64,000 nt of DNA from an uncultured Collinsella sp. (GCA_900542325.1 UQMY01000001.1:37672-101671); one strand, 5' to 3'; positions 51,910-60,593 are shown, counted from the stretch's first letter. Notes: generated by a model from the sequence alone, not told the origin. Program-made: numbers and translations.

Positions 51910-51973
51910 GGGCGTGGATTTTCTCCCGTTTAGAGCGCACTTGAACGCTCAAAGTGGGAGAAAATCCACGCTC
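51910..51973. repeat. Family C hairpin repeat, copy 2
   Basis: GGGCGTGGATTTTCTCCC (51910-51927) pairs with GGGAGAAAATCCACGCTC (51956-51973), with one wobble. The inner GAGCG-CACTTGAA-CGCTC forms a second stem. Relative to copy 1, TTATCTCCC/GGGAGATA changed to TTTTCTCCC/GGGAGAAA on both arms. Confidence 0.8.
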
Positions 51974-52019
51974 GATTTATGCCGATGGCGCGGTTCGCGC
52001 GGCATGCGCGCTCGCGAGC

Positions 52020-52466
52020 CTACAGTTGCTCGAGCATAGCGGTGCAACCGGCGAGCACATCGCGGTAGGTGGCATCGAAGTTGCCGGTGTACCAGGGATC
52101 GGCCACGTCGCCTGGGCGCTCGGTCCAATCGAGCAAGCGCGTAATCTTGCCGTCGGGGTCGTCGCCAAAGATGCGACGCAGACCGCGTGCGTTCTCAGCA
52201 TCCATATAGACAATGTGATCCCAGTTGCCATACTCCGCGCGACGCACCTGGCGGGCACGGTGCGCAACGACGGGAATCCCGACTTCGCGCAGCTTGGCGA
52301 CCGTGCCATGATGCGGCGGGTTGCCGATCTCCTCGGTCGAAGTCGCGGCGGAATCGATGACAAACTCGCCCGCGCGCCCAGCGCGGCGCACGAGCTCGGC
52401 AAACACCGACTCAGCCATCGTCGAGCGGCAGATATTCCCATGGCAGATAAACAGTACACGTTGCAT
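52020..52466 (-). CDS. Low-molecular-weight protein tyrosine phosphatase
   Basis: A 148-aa enzyme with the P-loop CHGNICRS (catalytic Cys8 to Arg14) at the N-terminus and the general acid in DVADPWYTG near the C-terminus. Family members dephosphorylate tyrosine kinases controlling polysaccharide synthesis, or arginine phosphate. The ATG with AAAGGA upstream was chosen over an ATG nine codons earlier. It is co-directional with the upstream MFS gene at a 57-bp distance and may share its transcript. Confidence 0.92.
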   Translation of the reverse strand: MQRVLFICHGNICRSTMAESVFAELVRRAGRAGEFVIDSAATSTEEIGNPPHHGTVAKLREVGIPVVAHRARQVRRAEYGNWDHIVYMDAENARGLRRIFGDDPDGKITRLLDWTERPGDVADPWYTGNFDATYRDVLAGCTAMLEQL

Positions 52467-52523
52467 ATGCGGTTTCCTTTCGATCGCCATCATCGAACTC
52501 GAGTATCGCAGCTAAGCCTAAGC

Positions 52524-53759
52524 CTACGCTCTCGCCCGCTTGCGCTCCCAGCGAGCCAACTTAATCGTCACCAGTGTGAGTGCCCAGGCTACAAGCGAGA
52601 ACGCAGCGCCCACGGCGCCTACGTAGGAAATGCCAACTCCACTTACCACGGCGCCGCCCATTGCGGTGCCAAACGAGATGCCGACGTTAAACGCCATGGG
52701 CTCAACCGAACTCGCGAGCACCATCGACTTGGGATGGCGGCTGCGCGCCACGTCCATAAAGTGTGTGATGCACGACACCGAGAACAGGTACATGAGCATC
52801 GCCAAGCTAAAGACAAAGACCAGCGCGAGCGGCATGGTGCCGCCCACAGCAAACAACCCGAGTAACGCCACAGCCTGCAGCACAAACGTCACGAGCAGCG
52901 CCTTCATGCCAAAGCGCGCATCAATCCATCCGCCCAGGATGTTCGAGATCAGGCAGAACGCGCCGTAGGCCATGAGCGTGGTGCTGGCTTCGACCGTGCC
53001 CATGCCCAGCACCTGCTCCAGATAGGGCGTCACATAGCCGTAAAACACATAGACCGATCCCACGCCAAACAAGAAGATGAGCATGCCGGTGATGATGCTC
53101 GGCTCGCGCAGCAGCCCCGCCTGCTCGCGGAAGGTGGCGGGCTCATCGGTCTGACCGGAGCGCGGCATAAACGCCACGAGCGCTCCGCAGATCAAAACGG
53201 CAAAGGTCAGCGTGCCGTACATGGCCACGTGCCAATCGAGCGTGTCGGCCACAAACTTGCCGATCGAAGTGACAAAGACCATTGCCACGGAAAACGCACC
53301 ATATACCACCGAGATGGCAAGCGAAGTTTGCTGCGGGGACAGCAGCTCGGGGATGTACGTCACGCCCACGGCGAGCAGTGCGCCCGAGACGGAGCCCAGG
53401 ACAATGCGCGAGATAAACAGCATCTGGAAGTTGGGCGCCAACGCCATGACCAGGTTGCCGAGCACAAAGACGATGCTGTAGCACACGAGCAGCTGGTAGC
53501 GGCGGAAGCGTCCCGTGCTGAGCGCAAGCACCGGTGTGGCGATAGCGTAGACAAGCGCAAACACGCTGATGAGCTGGCCCGCAGTGGCAAGTGATACGCC
53601 GAGTTCCGTTGCCAAGTCGCTTTCGATGCCGATGACCACGAACTCCGAGCAGCCGAGCGAAAATCCCAACAGCACGAGCAGCGCTAGGCAGAGCTTGGTG
53701 CGCGCGGGGGAGAGCGCGGAAGCGGTCGATGCTATTGCGGACGAGGTTTCGGCGGTCAA
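52524..53759 (-). CDS. MFS transporter, DHA1-like
   Basis: A transporter of about 411 aa with twelve hydrophobic helices. The first loop (GIESDLATELGVSLATAGQLISVFALVYAIATPVLALSTGRF) and SRIVLGSVSGALLAVGVTYIPELL resemble AraJ/PbuE-like drug, sugar or purine efflux proteins. No ATG or GTG precedes the first helix in frame. The start is probably TTG at 53759 with GGAG eight bases upstream; a TTG at 53792 is the alternative. A family A repeat and a family B repeat lie on its promoter side. Confidence 0.82.
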   Translation of the reverse strand: MTAETSSAIASTASALSPARTKLCLALLVLLGFSLGCSEFVVIGIESDLATELGVSLATAGQLISVFALVYAIATPVLALSTGRFRRYQLLVCYSIVFVLGNLVMALAPNFQMLFISRIVLGSVSGALLAVGVTYIPELLSPQQTSLAISVVYGAFSVAMVFVTSIGKFVADTLDWHVAMYGTLTFAVLICGALVAFMPRSGQTDEPATFREQAGLLREPSIITGMLIFLFGVGSVYVFYGYVTPYLEQVLGMGTVEASTTLMAYGAFCLISNILGGWIDARFGMKALLVTFVLQAVALLGLFAVGGTMPLALVFVFSLAMLMYLFSVSCITHFMDVARSRHPKSMVLASSVEPMAFNVGISFGTAMGGAVVSGVGISYVGAVGAAFSLVAWALTLVTIKLARWERKRARA

Positions 53760-53819
53760 GGTGGTTACTCCAGTGTCGCGTTTAATCGGCAAGTTTTATG
53801 TCCCTGCAACTCTAGCAGA

Positions 53820-53850
53820 ATGTGACAAAGGGACTGTCCCTTTGTCACAT
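53820..53850. repeat. Family A palindromic repeat, copy 5
   Basis: ATGTGACAAAGGGAC and GTCCCTTTGTCACAT are perfect 15-bp inverse complements around T. A family B element begins exactly 20 bp later. Confidence 0.9.
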
Positions 53851-53870
53851 CTGGGATCGACTGGTTCCCC

Positions 53871-53935
53871 AAACCGTCCCAACATTCGGCGAAAAACTCG
53901 AAAACGAGGAAAACCGTCGAATGTTGGGACGGTTT
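53871..53935. repeat. Family B nested hairpin repeat, copy 1
   Basis: AAACCGTCCCAACATTCG (53871-53888) pairs perfectly with CGAATGTTGGGACGGTTT (53918-53935). Inside lies the small stem CTCG-AAAA-CGAG. TTTTT-C follows the right arm. Total length is 65 bp, identical to the two other copies. Confidence 0.88.
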
Positions 53936-53958
53936 TTCTGCCCAGGGGCTCGCTCATT

Positions 53959-54033
53959 CCTTAGAAACTTGCAAAATTAGCAAGTTTCTAAGGTAACATC
54001 TTATAAACTTGCTAAAAATGCAAGTTTATAAGG
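53959..54033 (+). repeat. Two tandem palindromes with four AAACTTGC half-sites
   Basis: CCTTAGAAACTTGC / GCAAGTTTCTAAGG (53959-53993) and CTTATAAACTTGC / GCAAGTTTATAAG (54000-54032) are consecutive inverted repeats with 7-bp centres. Palindromes repeat every 40 bp. Arm differences are compensated (AGA/TCT against ATA/TAT). They end about 32 bases before the second ATPase gene. Confidence 0.88.
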
Positions 54034-54064
54034 TTTCACGTCTGGTCGGGCGCTAGGGGGCTCT

Positions 54065-55381
54065 ATGGATATCGTTCGCCGAAGCCGTTATCTTGATCGA
54101 CTCATTGCTTTTCAGGATACCGACCTCATCAAAATCGTGACGGGCATACGTCGTTGCGGCAAATCCACGTTATTGGACATGATGAGGGACCATCTGGCGC
54201 AACAGGGGGTGCCAGCCGAGCGCTTGCTGACCTTTAAGATGGAGTCTCTAGAGTACGCGGGGATTACAGATTACCTGACGTTTTATCGCATGGTTCGGGA
54301 GCGCATCGACGGTGTTGACCACCCCTACCTGTTCTTTGACGAGCTCCAGAATGTCGAAGGTTGGGAAAAGGCGGTCAACTCGCTCCGAGTGGATTTGCCG
54401 TGCGATATCTATGTCACGGGCTCCAATGCCTTTTTGCTATCGAGCGAGCTTGCAACGCTTATCTCGGGTAGATATATCGAGGTCAAGATGCAGCCCCTCA
54501 CGTTTGGCGAGTATCTTGATTTTCGCTCGATTGATGCGGTCGTCGTCGAAGGGCTCGGAGAGCGGGTTGAGCTCGTTTCCAAGACAGGCAATCGCCTTAA
54601 TTCAAATACCGTGCTTGAACAGTACATGACCTACGGAGGCATGCCGTTTCTTGCCCATGATGAGCCGAGACATGAACCGTGTCGCGACTATATTCGTAGC
54701 CTTTACCAGACAATCGTCGCGCGCGATATCTTATTGCGCGCGACTCGTAGGGGCCGCGGGGCTATCACCAAACGTGATGTTCTGGAGCGGCTCTGTGCGT
54801 ACCTGGCAGACAACATCTCCAATCAAACCTCGGTCAATAAAATCGTAGGGACGCTCAACGAATCGGCGGGCGGTAAGACCAACGCATCGACGGTGTCGGC
54901 ATATATTGACGCTCTGGAAGAGACGTACCTGTTTACCAAGGTAAAAAGGTATGACATCAAGGGGCGGGAGCTTCTTAAGACAGGCGGTAAATATTACATA
55001 GCCGATACGGGAATCCGCAGCTATCTTGACGGATATAGAGGTAGCGATAGCGGAAGGATGCTCGAGAACGTTATCTACAACCAGCTTGTCTTTGAAGGAT
55101 ACGAAGTGTTTTGCGGCCATCTGCGCGCGGGGGAAATCGACTTTGTCGCAATCGGCGAGGGATCGGACCGCAAATATATCCAGGTTACCGAACGGATCGA
55201 CGCCGAGGCGACGAGAGAACGCGAACTGCGACCGCTCAAGCTAAGCACGCTAGGAAAAATTCCTGATTCGTACGAGAAGATCCTGATTGTCAGGGATGGT
55301 GACCATCCAACGGACATCGATGGCATCAGAATCGTAGGAGCGGTCGACTTCTTGTTGAGAAACAAGATCGCCCACGGCTAA
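54065..55381 (+). CDS. AAA_14/DUF4143 ATPase, copy 2
   Basis: A 438-aa protein of the same family as the one at 50482 but clearly diverged. Walker A is GIRRCGKS at 27-34, Walker B YLFFDELQNVEGW, followed by TGSNAFLLSSELATLISGRYIEVKMQPL. The C-terminal DUF4143 domain has GEIDFVAIGEGSDRKYIQVT near 356. Its ExD pair is present but the EVK of copy 1 reads QVT, so nuclease chemistry is less likely. Preceding tandem palindromes suggest specific autoregulation. Base composition is more AT-rich than the surroundings. Confidence 0.87.
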   Translation: MDIVRRSRYLDRLIAFQDTDLIKIVTGIRRCGKSTLLDMMRDHLAQQGVPAERLLTFKMESLEYAGITDYLTFYRMVRERIDGVDHPYLFFDELQNVEGWEKAVNSLRVDLPCDIYVTGSNAFLLSSELATLISGRYIEVKMQPLTFGEYLDFRSIDAVVVEGLGERVELVSKTGNRLNSNTVLEQYMTYGGMPFLAHDEPRHEPCRDYIRSLYQTIVARDILLRATRRGRGAITKRDVLERLCAYLADNISNQTSVNKIVGTLNESAGGKTNASTVSAYIDALEETYLFTKVKRYDIKGRELLKTGGKYYIADTGIRSYLDGYRGSDSGRMLENVIYNQLVFEGYEVFCGHLRAGEIDFVAIGEGSDRKYIQVTERIDAEATRERELRPLKLSTLGKIPDSYEKILIVRDGDHPTDIDGIRIVGAVDFLLRNKIAHG

Positions 55382-55418
55382 ATGCAAAACCTCTTGGTTT
55401 CTGGTGAGCGGTAAATAC

Positions 55419-55435
55419 TATTCCAATTTGGAATA
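55419..55435 (+). promoter_or_regulatory. Perfect 17-bp palindrome, operator candidate
   Basis: TATTCCAA-T-TTGGAATA is a perfect 8-1-8 inverted repeat 82 bases before the amidohydrolase gene, with a related CAACTGGAATTG 12 bp on. It is placed as an operator for the 55.5-60.6 kb gene set. Confidence 0.55.
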
Positions 55436-55517
55436 CAAGTGCTCTCAACTGGAATTGATGTGGCATGCCTTCGCTTTTTACAATGACGGTGTCAAAAGCG
55501 AAAGGCGGACCCAACCT

Positions 55518-56552
55518 ATGATTGTCGATGCAAATTCCTACTGGTTCGATGAGCGCATCTTTGCCGATGACGCCCTATGCGAGCAGTTTCTCTCCGAGGT
55601 TCCCCGTGAGTACAACACCGAGGGGCGCGTTACCGTAAACCCTGCCGGCAAGCGCCAGATCGTGATCGAGAAGCCCTCCGGCGCCCCGGGCCTCAACTAC
55701 ATCCAGGGCGACTACACCCTGGAGAAGCGCCTGGACGATATGGACGAGGCCGGCGTGGACAAGGCCATCCTCAAGCTTCCGGGCTGCCATGAATGGATGT
55801 CGCTCGACATGTGCCGCCACTTTAACGACGGCATGGCGGCAGACGCCGCGGCCTCGGGTGGCCGTCTAATTCCGCTCGTCGCCGTGCCTCCCTTTGGCAC
55901 CAAAGCCAACCTTGCCGAGCTCGATCGTCGCTTGGACGAGGGTTTTGCCGGCGTGCAGCTCTGCGCCCACTACGGCGAGCGCTATCTGGACGACCCCGTT
56001 TTTGCGAGCTTCTTTGAGCACCTCAACGAGCGCGGCGCGACGGCTTACGTTCACCATGTGCCCGTGCCGGTGGAGAACGCCTCGCTTTTGGCCTACGACA
56101 ACCTGCGCCGCTCCTACGGCCGCTGCGTGGACCAGACCACGGCCATCGGCCGCGAAATCTTCGGCGACTTCTTCGAGCGTTACCCCAACGTGCGCATGGT
56201 CCATTCTATGCTCGGCGGCGCCTACTTTGCCTTTAAGGAGATGCTCCTGCCGCACGGTCCCAAGCGCCCGGACGCCTCCGGCCGCTTCCAGGTAGACACC
56301 GAGACCGTCTCGGCGCGCCTGGAGAAGAACATTTTCTTTGACATGTCGCATGCCCAGCCCTGGGGTCCCACGCTGCTCTCGTGCGCCGTGGAGGTGCTCG
56401 GTGCCGACCACATCGTCTTTGGCACGAGCTACCCGGTCAAGCGCGAGTGGCTCACCGAGGGCGTGGCCTGCGTCAACGCAGCACCGGTGAGCGACGAGGC
56501 CAAGCGCCTCATGCTGGGCGAGACGGCCCAGCGTCTGTACGGCATCAAATAG
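55518..56552 (+). CDS. Amidohydrolase-2-like protein with altered metal site
   Basis: A 344-aa TIM-barrel protein related to the ACMSD/amidohydrolase-2 family. Recognisable are LEKRLDDMDEAGVDKAIL, RLIPLVAVPPFGT, GFAGVQLCAHYGERYLDDPVF, AYVHHVPVP, VRMVHSMLGGAYFAF and GADHIVFGTSYPV. The N-terminal HxH metal motif is replaced by VDANSYW, and the usual GSDYP Asp by GTSYP. Metal binding as in classical members is therefore doubtful. It is the first gene of a same-strand series with two ceramidase-like genes and a PTS gene. AAAGGCGG precedes the ATG. Confidence 0.8.
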   Translation: MIVDANSYWFDERIFADDALCEQFLSEVPREYNTEGRVTVNPAGKRQIVIEKPSGAPGLNYIQGDYTLEKRLDDMDEAGVDKAILKLPGCHEWMSLDMCRHFNDGMAADAAASGGRLIPLVAVPPFGTKANLAELDRRLDEGFAGVQLCAHYGERYLDDPVFASFFEHLNERGATAYVHHVPVPVENASLLAYDNLRRSYGRCVDQTTAIGREIFGDFFERYPNVRMVHSMLGGAYFAFKEMLLPHGPKRPDASGRFQVDTETVSARLEKNIFFDMSHAQPWGPTLLSCAVEVLGADHIVFGTSYPVKREWLTEGVACVNAAPVSDEAKRLMLGETAQRLYGIK

Positions 56553-56593
56553 CGGGTAGAGATACCGAGGAAAGATGGGGAAAGGAGACGCGC

Positions 56594-57829
56594 ATGGAGG
56601 CGCAGGAGCTTTTGGCCGGCGCAGGCAAGGCGAGGATCGAGCTCGACGGGGTTCTCCCGCACGACGGCTTTACCGTGGAGCGCCATCCGCTCTGCGCTCG
56701 CGCCCTGGTGCTGGAGCGTGCCTCCGAGCGCGTTTGCATCGTCGGCCTCGAGCTCACTTCGATCGCGCCGGCGCTGCAGGCACGCCTCGAGGATGCAGTC
56801 GAGGCGGCGTGCGGCTGTAGGCCGCCCCATGCTTGGATCGTTCCCTCGCACACTTTCTCGGCTCCGCACGTGCGCACGCCGGAGCACCTTAAGAGTGATG
56901 GGGAGCGCGAGCGCAACGAGCGCTATCTTGCCGCTATCGTGAGTGCCGTCGAGTGTGCCGTCGTCGAGGCCATAGACGGCATGGTGCCCGCGATGATTGA
57001 GTGCGCTCAGGGCAGCTGCCCCGTCAACGTCAACCGCGACGTGGAGACGCCGGCCGGTTGGTGGCTTGGTGCCAATGACGAGGGTTTCTCTGACCATGCG
57101 ATGCCCGTCGTGCGCGTGGCCGATGCGGGTGGCGACATCATCGCCGTGATCGCCGCGGCCGACGTGCAATCCTCGGTGCTCGACAAGTCGCGCACATCCG
57201 AGGGCGAGCGCGTGGTCTCGGGTGACCTCTTTGGTTTTGCCGCCGGCATGGTCGAGCGCGATTGCGGCGGCGTGTGCCTCATGCTCACTGGCGCGGCCGG
57301 CGACCAGGCACCTCGCGAGCGCGCCGTGACCGTGACGTTCGATGCCGCGGGCACGCTTGCACAGGAGGATGCACATGAGGACGGCTACCGCATGCTGCAT
57401 CAGCAGGGAAGTGCCCTCGGCAGGGCGATTGTCCGGGCGCTCGATGCCGCGGAGCCCGTCGAGGGCGCCCTTTCCGCCCGTTCGATCGACGTGGTCCTGC
57501 CCGCCCAGGAGCGCGCGGACTTCCACAGCCTCGCCCCGCGCACGAGCTACAGCTTTGTGCCCGCGGGCACTGTCTCCACGAGGGTCTCGCTCTTGGGTCT
57601 TGGCGACATGCACCTGGTGGGCGTCGAGCCCGAGGTCGCAAGCTCCTTTGGCGCGTCCGTGCGCCAGGTGCATCCCGGCCGCGTGCTGCTCGCCACGCTC
57701 GTCAACGGCGGCGCCAAGTACCTTCCCGCCTCCGATGCCTACCAAAAGATCACCTACGAGGCCATGAACTCCGGGTTTGCCCAGGGAGCCCATGAGCATC
57801 TTCTCGATACTATTCTTGCCGCCCTGTAA
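56594..57829 (+). CDS. Neutral ceramidase-like protein, copy 1
   Basis: A 411-aa protein resembling the N-terminal domain of neutral/alkaline non-lysosomal ceramidases. Matching segments are GKARIELDG...DGFTVERHPLCARALVLE, IVPSHTFSAPHVRTP (ceramidases have THTHSGP), and VCLMLTGAAGDQAPRE. No signal peptide or membrane helix is present, so it should act in the cytosol rather than on external sphingolipids. The second His of the HxH metal motif is Phe here. AAAGGAG lies upstream of the ATG, 41 bases after the amidohydrolase gene. Confidence 0.68.
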   Translation: MEAQELLAGAGKARIELDGVLPHDGFTVERHPLCARALVLERASERVCIVGLELTSIAPALQARLEDAVEAACGCRPPHAWIVPSHTFSAPHVRTPEHLKSDGERERNERYLAAIVSAVECAVVEAIDGMVPAMIECAQGSCPVNVNRDVETPAGWWLGANDEGFSDHAMPVVRVADAGGDIIAVIAAADVQSSVLDKSRTSEGERVVSGDLFGFAAGMVERDCGGVCLMLTGAAGDQAPRERAVTVTFDAAGTLAQEDAHEDGYRMLHQQGSALGRAIVRALDAAEPVEGALSARSIDVVLPAQERADFHSLAPRTSYSFVPAGTVSTRVSLLGLGDMHLVGVEPEVASSFGASVRQVHPGRVLLATLVNGGAKYLPASDAYQKITYEAMNSGFAQGAHEHLLDTILAAL

Positions 57830-57853
57830 CGGCGGCCCAGAAAGGAGTGCACT

Positions 57854-58969
57854 GTGAATATCGGATGCGCACGCCAAAAGATCACGCCCACGGGCGATGT
57901 CTACCTTATCGGGTACCGCAACCTTCCCAACCGCATGGAGCCCGCCACGGCCATCCATGACGATGTCTTTGCCAACGCGCTGCTCTTTAGCCAGGGCGAG
58001 CGCGAGGTCTTCCTCTTTAACGCCGACGTGCTGGAGTTTGAGGAGGAGATGGCCGAGGAGGTCAAGACGCTTCTCCATGCGCGCTACGGGATCGACCGAG
58101 ATTGCGTTTTGCTTTCGGCTACCCACGACCACACCTCGATTGTGGCCTACCACCGTAGCTGGTGGACGGGCAAATTCGACGAGAACTACTACCGCTGGTT
58201 GCTTGACACTATCTGCCGGATGTTCGAGGAGTGCCGCGCCAACGCTCGCCCGGCCACCGCGCGCATGGGCAAGCAGGTCGTTACCGGCTTCTACGACAAC
58301 CGCATCATCCCCGGCGAGCTCGCCGACAACGAGGTGATCGCGGTCTCTTTCTTCGATGAGGACAACAAGTCCTTTGCGGGCTTTGTCAACTGGGCGGTCC
58401 ACTCCGCCTGTGTGGGCCCCGATTGCACGGAGCTCACGAGCGAGCTCGCCGGCCTCACCGGCAAAAAGCTTGCGTCCAGCCTGGGTTACTACCCGGCTAT
58501 GGTAGTTGGCGCCGCAGGCGACTGCAGTGACCGCAACTTCCGCCAGGGCCGCGGCATTCCCGAGGTGGAACGCGTGTCCGACGGCCTGGCCGAGGCGATC
58601 TCCAAGATCGAGCTCACCCAGGAGGTCGTGCTCGACCGCATCGTTCCTCAGACCTTCTACCACACCGTGGCGCATGACGACTTCAGCCTCACGCTCAAGT
58701 GCGCCGTGATCAGCCTCGGCGGCCTGCACCTCTTTGTGTTCCCCAGCGAGCTCGGCAGCGACCTCGGCATCCGCATGAAGCGTGAGTGCCCGGTCCAGGG
58801 TATCGTCTGTGGCTACACCAACGGCTACTTTGAGTATTTCCTTCCGGCGCGCGAGTACGGCCTTTCGTTTGAGACCGAGCGCACCCAGATTCCCAAGGGC
58901 GAGCCCGAGGTTCTCTGCGACAAGTTCTGTCAGACCTCACGCCTGCTCGGAGGCGCTAGCGCGCAGTAG
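57854..58969 (+). CDS. Neutral ceramidase-like protein, copy 2
   Basis: A 371-aa protein of the same broad family: IGCARQKITPTGDVYLIGYRNLPNRMEPATAIHDDVFANAL at the start, LLSATHDHTSIVAYHRSW with an intact HxH, and MVVGAAGDCSDRNFRQGRG. No export signal is visible. Copy 1 and copy 2 are weakly similar and could form a heteromer or act sequentially. It starts with GTG seven bases after AAAGGAG and lies 24 bases after copy 1. The natural substrate is probably a small amide or glycoside imported by the PTS encoded next. Confidence 0.7.
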   Translation: MNIGCARQKITPTGDVYLIGYRNLPNRMEPATAIHDDVFANALLFSQGEREVFLFNADVLEFEEEMAEEVKTLLHARYGIDRDCVLLSATHDHTSIVAYHRSWWTGKFDENYYRWLLDTICRMFEECRANARPATARMGKQVVTGFYDNRIIPGELADNEVIAVSFFDEDNKSFAGFVNWAVHSACVGPDCTELTSELAGLTGKKLASSLGYYPAMVVGAAGDCSDRNFRQGRGIPEVERVSDGLAEAISKIELTQEVVLDRIVPQTFYHTVAHDDFSLTLKCAVISLGGLHLFVFPSELGSDLGIRMKRECPVQGIVCGYTNGYFEYFLPAREYGLSFETERTQIPKGEPEVLCDKFCQTSRLLGGASAQ

Positions 58970-58983
58970 CGCCGAAACCCGGC

Positions 58984-59016
58984 CCGGGGGTGCCTCATGG
59001 TGGAAATGACCCCCGG
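58984..59016 (+). other. Intercistronic hairpin before the PTS gene
   Basis: CCGGGGGT and ACCCCCGG form a perfect 8-bp stem with a 17-nt loop and no T-tract. It may act as an RNA processing or stability element between the ceramidase-like and PTS genes. Confidence 0.45.
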
Positions 59017-59150
59017 TGTCAAACCGTTATTCCGTGTCCCGGCCGTACATGCGGTCGCGGATTTCCGAATCGGGGCCCCAACGCTTCGCTCAACCGACGT
59101 CGACTAAGAGAAGGCGAGCCTTGCGGCCTCAACCGCGAAAAGGAGGAACC

Positions 59151-60593
59151 ATGAAATACCAGCAGCTTTGCGATGAGATCATCGCAAAGATCGGCGGTAA
59201 GGAAAACGTTAAGGACGTGAGCCACTGCATCACGCGCCTGCGCTTCCATCTCAAGGACGAGTCCAAGGCCCAGACCGAGGAACTCAAGGCAACCAAGGGC
59301 GTCGTCGACGTTATTCAGGCCGGCGGTCAGTACCAGGTCGTGATCGGCGCCACCGTTGAGGCCGTCTACAACGACCTCGTCCAGATCGGCGGCTTTGACG
59401 CGCAGCCCGCGCTCGACATCGACGAGGGCGACAACGTCAAGAAGGGCGACCCGTTCACGCGCCTGCTTGCGGTGATCTCCGAGATCCTGCAGCCGATTCT
59501 GGGCGTGCTCATGGCCGGCGGCTTTATCAAGTCGATGCTCGCGCTCGCGAGCGTGGCCGGCTGGCTCGCCAAAGACAGCAACACCTACGTGGTGCTCTCC
59601 GCTATCGGCGACTCCGTGTTCTACTACTTCCCGCTGATTATCGGCTGGACGTCTGCCAAGAAGTTCGGTCTCAAGCCCGTCATGGGCATGGCGCTCGGCG
59701 GCATCCTCGTGTACCCCACGCTCGTGGCACTCACCGGCGGCGACCCGCTCTACACCCTCGGTGCCGGCACCATCTTTGAGTCCAACGTCTACGGCGATAT
59801 CTTTGGCATCCCCTTGGTTATGCAGAGCTACGCCTCCACGATCCTGCCCGCCATCTTTGTGGTGTGGGTGGCTGCTAAGGTGCACAAGTTCTTTGTCAGC
59901 ATCCTGCCTGCCGTCGTGAGCTCGTTCTTCGCTAACATCCTCACGCTCTTTATCTGCGGCATCCTCGGCCTTGTCATCATCGGCCCGGTCATGACGGTTC
60001 TCTCCAATATCGTCGCCCAGATCATCCTCGCCCTCATCAACTTCCAGCCCGCCATTGCCGGCTTTGTTATCGGCACCTTCTGGAGCCTGCTCGTGATGTT
60101 CGGTCTGCACTGGGGCATCATCCCGCTGTGGTTCCTCGATGTCGCCACCTATGGCTACGATCTTATCAACCCGCTCGTCTATGCTGGCGGCTGCGCCATC
60201 GCCGGCGCCGTGCTCGGCATGATCATCCGCACCAAGAACGGCGAGGAGAACGCCGAGGTCAACGTGCCTGCTCTGGTTTCCTCGATCTTCGGTGTCAACG
60301 AGCCCGCGCTCTATGCCATCCTGCTGCCCCGCAAGCGCCTTATGTGGGCGACCTTCCTCTCCGCCGGTGTTGGCGGCGCCGTTGCCGGCCTTATGGGCGC
60401 CAAGCTCTACTCCTTTGGCGCTTCTGGCCCGCTTGGCTTCCCGAGCTTCATTAACCCCGCTGGCATCGACACGGGCTTTATCGGCCTTGTTGCCTCCGGC
60501 GTGATCGCCTTTATTCTGGCCCTCATCGCCGCATGCGTGCTGGGTCCCAAGAAGGACGAGGGTGGCGCTTCCCTCAACGTCAAGGTCGATTAG
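59151..60593 (+). CDS. PTS IIBC component, glucose/sucrose/beta-glucoside superfamily
   Basis: A 480-aa protein. The IIB domain (1-85) has the phospho-Cys26 in VSHCITRLRFHL. The IIC membrane domain (about 105-470) shows LQPILGVLMAGGFIKSMLALA, ALGGILVYPTL and a GVNEPALYAI-type substrate loop, as in BglP/ScrA-like proteins. A IIA domain is missing, so phosphate must come from a IIA encoded elsewhere. Genomic context suggests the substrate is later acted on by the amidohydrolase and ceramidase-like proteins. AAAAGGAGG precedes the ATG. Confidence 0.9.
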   Translation: MKYQQLCDEIIAKIGGKENVKDVSHCITRLRFHLKDESKAQTEELKATKGVVDVIQAGGQYQVVIGATVEAVYNDLVQIGGFDAQPALDIDEGDNVKKGDPFTRLLAVISEILQPILGVLMAGGFIKSMLALASVAGWLAKDSNTYVVLSAIGDSVFYYFPLIIGWTSAKKFGLKPVMGMALGGILVYPTLVALTGGDPLYTLGAGTIFESNVYGDIFGIPLVMQSYASTILPAIFVVWVAAKVHKFFVSILPAVVSSFFANILTLFICGILGLVIIGPVMTVLSNIVAQIILALINFQPAIAGFVIGTFWSLLVMFGLHWGIIPLWFLDVATYGYDLINPLVYAGGCAIAGAVLGMIIRTKNGEENAEVNVPALVSSIFGVNEPALYAILLPRKRLMWATFLSAGVGGAVAGLMGAKLYSFGASGPLGFPSFINPAGIDTGFIGLVASGVIAFILALIAACVLGPKKDEGGASLNVKVD

